A stretch of 64,000 bases of DNA from Gordionus sp. m RMFG-2023 (taxonomy: Eukaryota; Nematomorpha; Gordioida; Chordodea; Parachordodidae). Of this stretch, positions 1-11,739 are shown in pieces. The position numbers were made by a program, and so were the translations under genes. Position 1 is the first letter of the stretch; every line of letters starts with the position of its first letter. The notes beneath the pieces are model-generated. The model was not told the origin of the DNA, did no database searches, and saw only the letters and a list, made by a program, of their open reading frames with translations. The DNA lies in assembly GCF_954871325.1 (NCBI RefSeq), contig NC_088775.1, positions 4,079,475 through 4,143,474 on the forward strand, written 5' to 3'.

Positions 1-1810
1 AAAATTCAAAAGGAGATTGAATTCAACAGGTGCTATTCAATTATAGTTGATGGCACATATGATGTATCGAAATCAGAAGCAATAGCTTTGATAGTGAGAT
101 ATGTTGAAAATACGAGACACCTAAGCCCGTTGAAAGGCTGATAGACATTTATTGTACGGGAAATACAACGGGCCTCGATATTAAAGAGAATATAATATCC
201 AAGCCTGGCTCCATGAATCTACCCCTCGAATTCCTAGTGGGGCAAAGCCATGATGGCGCCTCAAACATGAGTGGAAGAATTAATGGAGTGCAGGCTTTGA
301 TTAGAGCGGAGGCGCCAAAGGCAGCTTTTATTTGGTGCTATTGTCATCGATTAAATTTAATAGTTGTTCAATTATGCCAATCAGTAAAAGAGCTGCCAAA
401 TGTCTTGGGAATATTAGACGAAATTTACGTATATTTTAATGGTGTTAAAAGATATGAAGTGCTCAAAACATGTCAGAGTGATTTACTGACAAAATCACAT
501 AGATTTTTACGCATCAAGAATACCACTCGGTAATATTATCTTAATTGTTTCGATATTTAATGTTTATTTTATATTTATAGAAGCTGGCTAACATCATATA
601 AGGCGATTGTAAATTTTTTCCTACTTTATGATGCTTTGAGGGCAGCTTTGGCAAATTTAAAGGATTCAGAAGATCCTGCCACTTCCACTATGGCTAGTGC
701 TATAGTCTATAGAATAGAAAAATTTGATTTTATTTTATCACTATGTGTTTTGGATAAAATATTGTTGATAACTAGCTTGGCTTGTACAAAATTGCAAACC
801 ATTTCGAAGGATATAGGGTTTGCAATAAATCAAATTCAATTGGCAAAAGATTGCCTGATTAATATGAGAAGTATAATTTAAATTATTATCTTTTATTATT
901 TTATAATCCTAAAATAGATAATAACACTGAATTTTTGGATGTCTTTTCAAAGGCCCAAGATTTTATGAAGAAGAGAAATTTACCTTTTGATTTTGAAAGT
1001 TCAAGACTTCAAACATTACAATCCAAAAAGGAGAGGTATATATATACTTTCATCATTAAATATAATATTTTATTTTAGCTTTAAAATCAGTGTGTTTTAT
1101 GCTGCACTTGATTTAATTATTATGCAGTTTAGTGAAAGATTTAACGATGAATCGATAAAATTTTTGAGTCAAACATCATTTTTTACCCCAAAGGGAATGG
1201 CGGAAAAGGCAATTGTTAAAGATGATATCAAGGATATCTGTGAATTTTATCAATTAAATACAAGTCAAGTTTTTGAGGAAATGTTGATGTTTAGAAATAT
1301 TTATAAAATGGCTAAAACGGGGGACGTAATTATTACTCGTGACCTAGAGGTTAAAGAAGATTTGTCAGATTCTGAGAATTGTAAATTTATTTAATTAAAA
1401 TATTTTTACTAATACATTATATAGCTTCTTCTGATGATGATAATAATTTTGAGATGAATGATTAAGACTGGAGAAACTATTCATTTATTTTACCTTATCG
1501 TCTGCTTATAAATTTTTCTGCTTTCCCAAATTTAACAATTTTATATAAATATTTATTAACTATTCTTACTACATCATGTACTGCCGAAAGGGTCATGAGT
1601 AAAATTAAACTAATTAAAACAAGACTTCGTAGTGTCATGAAAGATCCATTTCTTAATAATTTAACCATTTTATCAATGGAAAATAATTTATTTAAACAAT
1701 TAAATATTGATGAAATTATAAATTCTTTTGCTTTCTCTTCCCCTAATTTATCTAAATTATTAATTTAAAAATATTATTTTTAAAGCATATATTTTTTACA
1801 TTATATTTAT
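1..1810 (+). mobile_element. hAT-superfamily transposase gene, 5'-truncated by the window edge, decayed
   Basis: A transposase of the DUF4371 / hAT C-terminal dimerisation type would cut and paste its own element in the nucleus. Reading + strand exons, the first part gives SIIVDGTYDVSKSEA and the motif GQSHDGASNMSG, followed by a CHRLNL segment, all typical of the RNase H-like core. The C-terminal block near 1560-1690 contains TSCTAERVMSKIKLIKTRLR, the hAT dimerisation signature. Small GT-AG introns are visible at 530-580, 871-917, 1036-1078 and 1381-1424 (43-51 nt). The copy looks dead: a frameshift lies near 130-145 and an in-frame TAA near 1463 interrupts the last exon. The start of the gene and the left terminal repeat lie outside the window. 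No right terminal repeat was recognised before the G-run near 1879. The superfamily call is secure; the exact element limits are not. Confidence 0.88.
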
Positions 1811-1892
1811 ATTATAATAAATATTGATGCAATAAAAATTATTTTTGAAATTTATTGGTGTCAAAAAATAATTTACAATGGGGGGGGGGGGT

Positions 1893-2611
1893 ACTTTAGG
1901 GGGGTATTCTGCTTCTATCCCTCAAAAAGTGTAGGGGTCACTGATCACAATTACTTCGACATCTACAGATAGTACATTCATTGCCTTCTTGCAAGAATTA
2001 TGCAGTATATGGCATATACAGCCAATTGGTATTAATTCATTATTGTGCTGCCTCAATTCGGTAAATACACTTTGATTTTTACCAAAATTAACAGAGGCAT
2101 TATCAGCGCAGAAAGCTGACATGCAACTCATTGATAACCCTGAATCAGCTATATTTACCATTATGTGGTTAGCTATATCGTTGGATTTTTCACTATCGGA
2201 TGAAAAAAATTTCAATAGTTTTATAGAAATGCCCTTATTCTTGTTGAAATAGCGAAGGATCAGGGGAAATGTTTTAATATTTCCCTTATTTGATGCATCT
2301 GTTAAAATAGCATATGGATGTCCTTCTTTCAATTCGTCTAGAATTGACCTCTTGGATTCAGGTCCTAACACATTTGTGATAGCATTGCTCATTTTTGTTC
2401 TACCACAAGTAAAGTTAGCACTATTTTGGAGTCGTTAAATATTTAAAAACATTAAAATGCTAAAAAAAGAATTGTGGGAGATATTAAAAAATTGTGGGAG
2501 CTTTTTGTGGGAGATTTCTAATTGTGGGAGTTTTGTGGGAGTGAGATGTATGTGGGTAAACTAAAAAATTGTGGGAGACTCCCACTGATGGGGGGAGACA
2601 TGGCAACCCTG
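1893..2611 (-). mobile_element. hAT-superfamily element fragment with intact terminal inverted repeat at its 5' end
   Basis: The minus-strand reading frame 2392-1922 (156 codons) encodes a fragment of a hAT transposase. It contains DASNKGNIKTFPLILRYF, then FCADNASVNFGKNQSVF and CICHILHNSCKKAM, which match the central DUF4371-like catalytic region of hAT proteins. To its right lies a non-coding arm with about seven copies of TGTGGGAG (2470-2580), then the terminal sequence CAGGGTTGCCATGTCTCCC ending at 2611, read on the minus strand. That is a typical hAT end. The next 8 bases, ATCTGGAT (2612-2619), also occur at the equivalent place in the duplicated segment (25122-25129), so they are probably the target-site copy. 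The C-terminal half and left end are missing or lie outside the window, and the left limit given here is approximate. Confidence 0.82.
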
Positions 2612-2834
2612 ATCTGGATCCCCTGTCCTTAAATTTGGCAATGTATTTGTATTTAAAAAATAATTTGATAAATAATAATGTGACGAGATTATTTTTTTTC
2701 AGATATTTATGAGGTAAATTAAAATTAAAACGCGAAAAATATATTATTTTTTGTAAAAATTAAAAAATTATTTTCGATAAAAGTAACCACCATCATGAGA
2801 GTGGCAATATTTTTTTACTTGAAGAAATTGCTTC

Positions 2835-3011
2835 TAGTGTGGGTTTTCCTATTTGGGCCGATATTTTTAAAAACAGCTGATTTATATTTTAGCCAAAATA
2901 TCGTGATTTAGCCAAAATGAGCAAAATCATCCTGCTTACATATCTTGTCTAAAATTTTAATCAGGCCCTTTATGAAAAAATTAATCCTAATCGAACCATT
3001 TAACAACACTA
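2835..3011. mobile_element. hAT-like MITE, family 1, with perfect 8-bp target duplication
   Basis: Begins TAGTGTGGG and ends CATTTAACAACACTA. It is flanked by ATTGCTTC on both sides (2827-2834 and 3012-3019). The copy at 25347-25537 has the same flanks, so the insertion predates the segmental duplication. No coding capacity. Confidence 0.75.
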
Positions 3012-3454
3012 ATTGCTTCAGATCCTTGGATACCCATGCAAATTTTATCAAACAGTTGATTGGTTCCCGCTCAAGGGCCGTTGTTCTTAGCTAATTAACA
3101 ACAGACAACAATACATCAATGATGTTTGCAGACTTTTAGATAACTTTTATTTTAAATTTTAGGCATGCATTTTGAAAATTTCTTTTAAAATGGGCTTTAA
3201 AAAAAAATTAATTTTTATGATATTAACATATCGTATTTATTTTCTGAAAATAAGGGACGGGAGGAGAGGGTGTAACTAGCTTAAAATTATATTTACGATT
3301 AAGTCGCTTATTCATTCCTTTGAACTACCAAACCATCAATAACATATTGTACGGTTTCTAAAAGCGGAGAATAGACATTTCCTCTACGTCTTGGAAAAAT
3401 GATTCATCTTAAATATTATATATATACTAAATAAATTAATCAAATGACATATAA

Positions 3455-3721
3455 TAATACCTAGACTGACGATGCATTTATAAGCGTCATGTAAATCAGC
3501 TTAACTCGCCATTATGATGACCGTAATTATTCTCATGTTCAAAACTACACATAAATTGATAACTTGTTTCCTTATCTCTCTATGATCAAGCTATTTCTTT
3601 AATAAAGTTTGCGTCCTCGTTCAAAAATTTTAATAATGGATATGGATAATCAAAATGGCGTTCCCAGCTGTTTTCTTCGATGTACACTCTTAATGAATGC
3701 ATCGCCAGTCTAGGTATTATT
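3455..3721. mobile_element. MITE family 2 (TIR CCTAGACTGACGATGCATT)
   Basis: The left end reads AATACCTAGACTGACGATGC and the right end is its inverse, GCATCGCCAGTCTAGGTATT. It is about 265 bp, without coding capacity, and sits immediately upstream of BTB exon 2. Other copies lie at 25984-26278 and 52790-53075. The superfamily was not determined; the target duplication may be TA or a short AT-rich triplet. Confidence 0.7.
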
Positions 3722-3763
3722 ATGCGTTAGTGAAACAAAATATATTAAAAAATTAATTAAAAG

Positions 3764-4947
3764 GTAGATGATAAGAAATTCTACGGGCATAAACTCATAC
3801 TTGCTCTCAAAAACGAATATTTCTACACCTTCTTCTACGGGAACAATCCCTACGAGGGTAAATGCTTAGAAATATTGGATTTAAGTGCTGAAACCTTCCC
3901 CATAATATTGAGGTTCGATAAATTTTTAAAAATATTTTTGCCCATATTACTCGCTTTTTTAAAGTTTTATATACTTAGATGATGCTTCCCTCGAAAACGT
4001 CGAAGCCAATATTTTCGTGGAACTCTTAAATGGGGCCAAGAAATTCTTGCTGAAAGAATTAGTCGATAAATGTGCGGAAAAAATTAATTGTCAATATGGG
4101 AAAAGGTTTAAGAATAATTTTCCGCTCGTTCTATATTTGTCGACTGCGCTACACCCAGAAATTAGCAAAGCGGATTGTCGTAAGGTAATTTATTTTTTTT
4201 TTTAAACTAATTTACTATTAGGACATGCAAGGCATTACCAGGTCTGTTCTCGCTTCCGAAATGTTTATGAATGCTCCGTTTGAATTAATTTACGATTTCG
4301 TTAGCTACATAAACACGAATAATTTGGAGCCCAAGGCGTTGATTTTCGAATTTCTTCTAAAATGGGGGAAAAAAGAATGCGAAAAAGAAGGAATTTTAGG
4401 CACCAACGAGAATATAATGAGCGTAATTAAGAAGAATAGATTCGAGCCAATGTCCTACTTAGAAAGTTTTACCGTGACAGACATCATAAATATTATTAAG
4501 AAGAGGAATATATTGTGTGAATCCGAGATAACCGATTTAGTATTGAAAAGATTTGCCTCACTAGATTTATATGATAAAATACCGCGCCCAACCCCTAAAT
4601 CTTATTATAGCATAATAACTACACCGGATTCTAATAATTCTCTACAGGCTCTTGAATTGTGTCCACAATTATTTATCGTTGGATTCATGCTATCATCTTA
4701 TTTTAGCGTTAGAACTAACGGATTCACCACGATTAAACTGATGGAAAATGATAATTGCATCTGTGCGTATAAAGTGTCTCATAAGAGTAGGAGCCTAATT
4801 TGGGTGCCTGATATTGCGTTTTACCCATCTTATACGTGCGATATTGCTATAAATGATATATCACAAGTTTCTCTTCAATGGTATGAGGGTAAAATTACAG
4901 TGAAAGCGTCGAAAACCTCACAAATCGGAATCATTTATTATAAATAA
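3764..4947 (+). CDS. BTB/POZ-BACK-like protein, copy A (exons 2-4; exon 1 not in view)
   Basis: Exons 3764-3912, 3965-4184 and 4222-4947, joined by 52- and 37-nt GT-AG introns, give the BTB core from VDDKKFYGHKLILALKNEYF onward, the BACK-like helical part (LASEMFMNAPFELIYDF) and a C-terminal domain of about 125 residues ending in YYK. BTB proteins usually dimerise and recruit partners, often CUL3 ubiquitin ligase. There are no kelch repeats, so the C-terminal part cannot be assigned. The sequence is identical to copy C over exons 3-4 and differs by only two bases in exon 2 (one replacing I with V). The first exon, which encodes the start codon in copies B and C, would fall to the left of the hAT insertion at 2611 and is not seen. 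The gene may be whole with a long TE-filled intron 1, or truncated. AATAAA overlaps the stop codon. Confidence 0.8.
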
Positions 4948-7900
4948 ATAACGTTTTTTTTATAAAATATTAATATAAGTTTGATAATTTTATATTTATA
5001 GTAATTTTTTTTTAATTCGGAACTCGAGTCGTTAAACTTGAAAATTGAAATAATTATCAAATATTTGATAAATTAAAATCCCTTCTTTTTTCGTTACTAA
5101 TTGCTCTGAATCTGCAAATATTGTATATTTCTACTTTACACTACCACCTTAAGTCGTGAATCCCCAAGTTATAAATTTTTAGGGCGAGCAGTTTAATTCA
5201 GTAATTAATATCGAAATTATCATTATGTATACATAAATTAGGAATACTTAATAGGTCATTCATGGAGGTAAATGAATAATTAGAATTTTGCTCTTTAGTG
5301 ATTTTTTTACTTTTAATTTTTTTAAAAGGCCCGTTCTATTTAATATTAAAAAAAGGTTCTCGAACACATAATAAATCAAATAACCTTTTCAAGTTCGACC
5401 TAATCACACATCCAAAAATTAAATTTAATGTGTATAATTAAAATAAAAAATAATTTCAGTGTATTTGGGCAATCATGTTTTGTAGTAATAACCAAAAATT
5501 TATTAATTAAAAGAGAAAATTTATAATATTTTTTTTTTAAGTTAGCAACTGTTTTAAATAAGCTAAATTTAAAAAAAAATTATTTTTGAACCACAGGCCC
5601 AGGTCCAGACCAGCTAAAAATATAATATTAGGCCCATGCCCAGCCCATGGGCGGTTCATAGTCTTTAGCTAGCCGGTTCGGTCCATAAGGTCTCTGCTTC
5701 ATTTATCATTAAAAGAATGGCTTGTATTATATGTTTATTTTAATTACAAATTCGACATAGCGCAAGCAATTCGGATCTTAATCGCGACAGAAAATAATTA
5801 AAATATTAAGCCATGTGGGAGAGACATGTTTTTCGGAATAGGACCATGATTTTAAATGTTAATTTGGATCCAAATGTACTGGGATTATAGACGGCAAAAA
5901 AATTTTATTTTAACTCAAAATTTATATTTTAAGAGAATAACAACCGAAATATATTATTGTTCTTTAATATTCATAAATTTCCCAATTTTTTAAAAATATT
6001 GTATACCCTTTATACTTCAAAGACCTTTTATTTTGGATCAGATCTTTAAAAAAATGCTTTTCTTATCAGATCTATTATATGAGATTTTTTTATTATTTTA
6101 CGACTCCAAACTTTAAAAAAATGTATTTATTTTGGATCTCTAAATAGTTATTTGAAAATAGGTAAGATGTCAGAAGTGCCCATGGCATAAAGACCCGAAT
6201 AAAACACACGACATGGACCAAATAACCCCGGACAAAATACCTTCCGATGAAACCGATACCAGATAAAAATATTATAAATTTTAAATAAAATTTATAAATG
6301 CTTAGAAAATTTTTATTATTAATTTCCTCCATACACAGGTGTCAGGAAGTGATTAAAGAACTTAACTATATTAATATTGTTGGAACTTAGAGTGCCCAAA
6401 TATATCATATAAGATATGCAATTGTTGTTTGTTCATCGGAACCCCGAGATAAAACCTAAAATGTAAATTTTATTTATAACGTTTAATATGATATAATTCA
6501 TGCAAGATTCATTTCAAATTTTTTATATGCCTCCCCAATTATCATTATTTTTACATAATGCATATCGATATAACTATCTGGTATAATAGTTGAAGATTTA
6601 GACATCCACTCTGTCTTCTTTCAGTATTTCAATAAAATAAAAATATTTTGCAAAGTTATGATTGATGGTTAAAAAAAAATTCAAAATAAACTATTGGATA
6701 AGATAAATTTGTAATTTTTTATCGAAGAAAGAGAGAATTTGGGAAAATTAAGGAAATAAGTCACGTGATCACTAGTTTATAATTGTTTTAGTTTTATTTG
6801 TTTTTGATGATTTCACAAAATTTCATTAATATATAATTTCCGTAGCTACCTGATATTCTAATTTCCCACACCATGAAAATTATTTTTTAGTGCAACCTTC
6901 ACCTTCATTTCTACAATCACTCCTTACATTCTCATCGTTAGGTGGCTCAAAGTAAATCTAAAAATACTTGATAATCTTTATTTTCCAATCAATAGTAGCT
7001 ATATTAATGTTATATAATTACAAGATTTTATATTTATAAAGAATTTTTTAAAATTGATTTATTTACTTGTTTGAGTTTCTGGTCTTCCAATGTAGGAGAA
7101 TGATTATATTTTGTTGCAGATTAATAACAAATTGTGCTTACTTAATCAATTTACGTATTATTATAACACTTTTTCTTTTTATTATTACTTGTATTTACTG
7201 AATCTTTATAACTTTTAACAAAAAGTTTTAATGGAGGCTGGGAATTAAATATAGAATTATATATAAATATCGCGAAAAGATTAAAAAGTTTGAAGTTTTA
7301 TATCTAAATAAAAAGACATATGATAATTTTAGTTTTGATAACATAATAAATGACATTATATAATTCATTCAAATATTCTTTTTAACTACTGCATTCAGAG
7401 TCAATATTCTACACAGACTAATACCCATTCTACTGGTTAATTCCCCGCAATACCAACTATTAGAGATACCATAACAATTCTCAGGGCAAGACTTTCCCCC
7501 CTTGTCAATATATTTTAACACAAATGAATATAAAAACAAAAAATTATATTTAAAAAAAATTCCTAATTTAAAGCTGCTAGATAACACTTGGTAACAAAAT
7601 GAAATTCTGAAAACTCGAATAGGTCTAAAAGGGAGGGGTGGGAAAAAGGGTTTTATAGTGATCCTAAAAATTTTGATAAAATGAATATCTAAGGTATTTC
7701 TTGCTTTGAAGATAGCTTCTCAGAAAATATATTCATGATCAAATTGCTACTCAATTGTCTATATTTACAAATATATTGATATAATTTGTGATAGGGACAA
7801 TGAACTAATTTTATCTAGCAAATTTAAAATTATGAAAATAGGCTGAGGGCAAATATATGACACGATTAATTTGAGACATTTTTTTGATGCCCGTAAAGAA

Positions 7901-8380
7901 AAGAATTGTTGATACAAATAGTACTTGAATATGTGATATTTGGGACAAAGTTGGGAGTTAATGCGATATTTATTAGCCTAAAGAATATTTGTTAAATTCA
8001 ATATTTAAATTCTATTTAGGAAACTATTGGAAAATTTATGATTTTATAAGCAAACAATAAGTTTTATATTCGGTGTATATAATGTAATGCATGTGCATTT
8101 TATAGTGCAGTAAGTAATAATTTTAAATGCGCAATTAATAATATTTAATTGTGTAATTGTAATATATATTTTCTTTTCTGCAATTGCGATAAGTATGTTC
8201 TAATGTGTTCAATTAGTATGACTTTATTTATGCAAAAAAAACATGTGTTAATCATTTCGTATGAGTTTTTTTTAAATAAAAATGTGGTATATTGTGGATA
8301 ACCCATTATTTAGACATTTTTGAAAAAAAATATAAATAATAAAAACATGTATAGTATGAACAGGCCATTAAAGGGGTCCA
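4948..8380. other. AT-rich spacer within duplicate A, no gene recognised
   Basis: Non-coding as far as can be seen. It holds a small GC-richer patch near 5590-5690 (CAGGCCCAGGTCCAGACCAG), also present in the partner segment. Short open frames here are not conserved between the two duplicates, which argues against coding. Confidence 0.6.
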
Positions 8381-8486
8381 GACCGGCAGGGTAAATTCGA
8401 ACCGAGGTCACTCAAATGGGTCGGGATGAAGGCCTCATAAAATGAGGCTACTAGAAAACATTTGTCCACTAGGCCACAGCATCTCC
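8381..8486 (-). mobile_element. tRNA-derived SINE head
   Basis: Read on the minus strand it has an A-box-like TGGCCTAGTGG and a B-box GGTTCGAATTT about 60 bases apart. That is the internal RNA polymerase III promoter of a tRNA. No paired acceptor stem is present, so this is a SINE and not a working tRNA. The same copy occurs at 31514-31620 in the duplicate. Confidence 0.65.
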
Positions 8487-8513
8487 ATTCTTTCCTAAAG
8501 GGAGGGTTATGAC

Positions 8514-8707
8514 TAGTGTTATCAAACGACTCGTTTTAAGTCGCTTTTTATAAATGGGTAACTCAATATTTCACCCAGAAAAATATTACGCAAGCCTGAA
8601 GAAATTGCTCATGGAAGGAATAAAGGTTTAAATATATATTATCAAAATCTCGAGGCTTAAGCAATATTTTTCTTGCTAAAATATTGAGTTGCCGTTTAAC
8701 AATACTA
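8514..8707. mobile_element. hAT-like MITE, family 1
   Basis: Starts TAGTGTTATCAAACGACTCG and ends GTTTAACAATACTA. Flanks GTTATGAC and GTTATGTT agree at 6 of 8 positions. The partner copy is at 31649-31843. Confidence 0.7.
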
Positions 8708-10710
8708 GTTATGTTACATTTTGTTATCTAAGGATATTATTCATGATAAAATGTAGAAATGATAAGAGAGGGTGGCGAGCTTGCCCTTATCTTGATTAGG
8801 CCTATTTATGAAACTTGTAATTCTGTAATTGTTTTATTTCTAATATTAATAATGTTGTTAAATATCTAAGTCAACATATCTCAAAACGGTGAAAAAAATG
8901 AAAGTAAAAGAAAAATGGGTAGAATTTTTTAATGATAATGATAAATGTTGCAATTATAAAAAGATATGCAATTATACTTTTTTTCATTGCCTCAGGGCAC
9001 ATTTTTAGCCTGATGAGGGCTTCACGGAGAAAATAACCTAAATTATGCTCAGATATTTGAAAAAAAAATTAACACTTTAATGTTTTTTATATTTTAACTA
9101 TTTAAAAATATGTTATTTTTTAAGTCTCTGAATTAGCTTCCTTTCTATTCCAACGAAGGCCGACAAAAAGGAGGGGCATAGTCTCCATAATGTTTTTTAT
9201 AATGAAAATATATATAAAACTCGTAAAATCATAAAATTCAAAAATATTTTGAAATTGGGGAATGTCTTTAATTCACTATGATATAATTGACTTTTAGATG
9301 GCAATTCAAAATTCGATAATGTCAGTCTAATGAGTACCGTTAGTTTTTGTTTAGCTTTAAACTCGGTTTAAGTAAGTGAATTGCAAAACTGATTGATGAA
9401 TTAATTACTCATCAGACAAAAATATTGGCGCAATCAAGATATTACTTTTGCCAGTGATGATCAGGCTTAACTAATGAACTTAATGATTAATATATTTATG
9501 TTATTTAATTTTAAGGAATTAGGATAGGAACATTATATCTGGTGAACTATATTTTCTTGAAGTTGAATCTCTTTTCTCTTAATTAAATTATCATTATATT
9601 CATTTAATATCATAAAAATAAATTTTATTGGACTTATTTTCTATAAAATAATTGTCTTTATTTATTATAGTTCCTTTTAAGTAGGAGCAATTCATTATGT
9701 TATTTAAGACATAGCATTATAATTCCTTAATATTTTAGAATTATGAAGACAGCATCATTAAATAATTTCTAGTTTCAAGCACAAATACTACGTATGATAG
9801 GGATGATGTGAGTTAGTACATGTTCCTAATCCATGATTATCACTAATACCCACCATTGATAGAATTTTGGAATATTATAAACCTCTGAAAAGATATTTTT
9901 TAAATGGAATTTATAAAAACTATTCAAAATTTTTCGAAAAAGAATTGGCGAGAGCATATTAAGGCATGGTTTCACATTTTGTAATCTACTTGCTATAATA
10001 TGCAATTGCAATCAGAAGAATTTTTGTTAATACCGATTTACAGGATTATGTTACAGCTATGTTAATCTTTACTGATAAAAATTTATAATAAATTTCATGG
10101 GTCTATTGTTAAAAATATTTTCGATTGTTTAAATGTTGCGCTAATAATTAATAGCTTTTTAAATGAAGCAGATATTTTTGCTAATTTATTTTAGTTTATT
10201 AGCAATCAAAATTTGATTTTAATAATTCAATTTAAAAATATATAAATGTTATGAGATGAGACTGATGGATTTTGCATTATATTTATATAATTTCCAAAAT
10301 TTTTGACCGGATGAAACGCATTCAAAAACCAATCACCTAATTAATTTTAGAAAAGATTTTTATTGTAATTAAAATATGACATGAGAAATATTTTGGAATT
10401 TAAATTGACATACTATCAATGTACAAGATTTGAATGTAATCATTGACAGAATGTCAATCATCCTATTTTGCCAAGCCTTCAATACATTCTGATTAGCTTT
10501 TCAAATTTATATCTAATTTTTTCCATCATATGATTGGTCTTTTTAACCTTCAGCTATAGAAGGCTTATGCGACCTAAACTATCACATAAATTCCCATAAT
10601 CTATATTATGACCTAAATCACGTATCATCTAAATTTTCAAAACCTATATTTTATTAAAACATTAGCTCCCATAATTAAACTATGGCTAGATCTATAGTTA
10701 TAGGTAATAG
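8708..10710. other. AT-rich spacer of duplicate A upstream of the orphan sphingosine kinase exons
   Basis: No gene, RNA or clear element recognised. About 220 bp near 10184-10407 has no counterpart in the partner segment, where a short TAAATTGACAT-like junction remains. This suggests a deletion in the other copy. Confidence 0.5.
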
Positions 10711-10979
10711 ATGGTAGTTAAAAAATATTTAATCTTAATAAATCCACATGGTGGACGAAAGAGAGGTCTTAAAATTTATAAAAATTATCTACTCCCTGAA
10801 TTATTAAAAAGTGATATATTACATTCAACAGTAATAACAGGTATTATCTTAAATAAATTATTGTATTTTATCTATAATCCTAAGAAAAAAGTAACCATGC
10901 CAGGGAGTTAGTTCAAAATTTGAATATAAATGAATGGCATGGAATTATTACAATATCAGGGGATGGACTAATTTATGAA
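10711..10979 (+). pseudogene. Orphan exons 1-2 of sphingosine kinase (truncated duplicate)
   Basis: Exons 10711-10840 and 10885-10979, separated by a 44-nt intron, encode MVVKKYLILINPHGGRKRG, then NHARELV and the ATP-site motif SGDGLIYE. This is almost identical to the start of the complete gene at 33615. The duplicated block ends about 85 bases beyond exon 2, inside the next intron, and no exon 3 follows before the BTB copy B region. The piece therefore lacks the PAGTGNAL loop, the lipid-binding part and the C-terminal half, and cannot make an active enzyme. One replacement is visible (Y for H next to the catalytic motif). It could still be transcribed if the promoter was copied with it. Confidence 0.85.
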
Positions 10980-11739
10980 GTAATTTATACATATTTATAA
11001 ATGATATGCTTTTGAATTTGATTACAACAGGAAATATTTTACTACTAATATTCAGGCAAATACAATTGTAAAGATTGAAAAATTAATTAATATTAAATTA
11101 AATATACAAAAATATTAAATTATGTAAATGATATGTGAAAAAATATGTTATTTTTATGTTAAAAAAGTTTTTTTAATTATAAACTTTAAGTGCTGCATTT
11201 TTTAAAAAAGTTTTAATATTTTTTTAACATAGTAGATTAATGTTTAAGTATGATAATAAAAATTTTTTTTGTTTTAACATCTAGTGAAAAATATCCACCT
11301 CTTCACTGTAGTTGATTTTATAAATTGCAATTTTATAGGAAGGGTTGAGAGTAAGGGGTTCTTACAACAATAATTTAAAAAAAATTAAATTAGACAATAA
11401 AAAACATAAATCAATTTTTTATTAAATATCAAATAATTTAAAAATTCTATTTTTATTAATATTATTGGGAAAAAAAAATATTTAATAGCTTATTACAGCT
11501 CAAATTTTATTCAATTGTAAAATTTAACAAATATATATCCATACGATGGCGTTAAATGCCTAAATATATGTATAGGTTGCCAGAATGATTATTGATTAGC
11601 GCTTTTTTTTAATTTTTGGGTGTAAATACATGTGAAAAACATAATTTTTTTAAAAAAATATATAGGTTTCTTTGACATTTATTTAATGAGTAGGCATAGA
11701 ATCGAAAAATAGTAAAAAATTTGTAAGGCAAATATTGCT

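Larger units (their letters stand above)
2612..11064. repeat. Segmental duplicate, copy A (direct orientation, partner 25122-33968)
   Basis: About 8.45 kb that aligns base by base with 25122-33968, in the same orientation and about 22.5 kb away. It carries BTB exons 2-4, a long AT-rich spacer, a SINE, a palindromic MITE and the first two exons of a sphingosine kinase gene. Differences are mostly single bases and small indels, a few per cent by eye. Larger ones are about 350 bp present only in the partner (28861-29208), an extra 226-bp tandem copy there, and about 220 bp present only here (about 10184-10407). The right edge is clear, because similarity stops just after TTCAGGCAAATACA near 11064. 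The left edge is hidden, because a hAT element abuts it at 2611/2612. Confidence 0.93.

Noticed and set aside
7369-7587. Minus-strand open frame also present at 30466-30753, with GKSCPENCYG and ELTSRM motifs, as a possible cysteine-containing protein
   Set aside because: Between the two duplicates most changes in the frame alter residues and the N-terminal extension differs, as expected of non-coding DNA. No family match.
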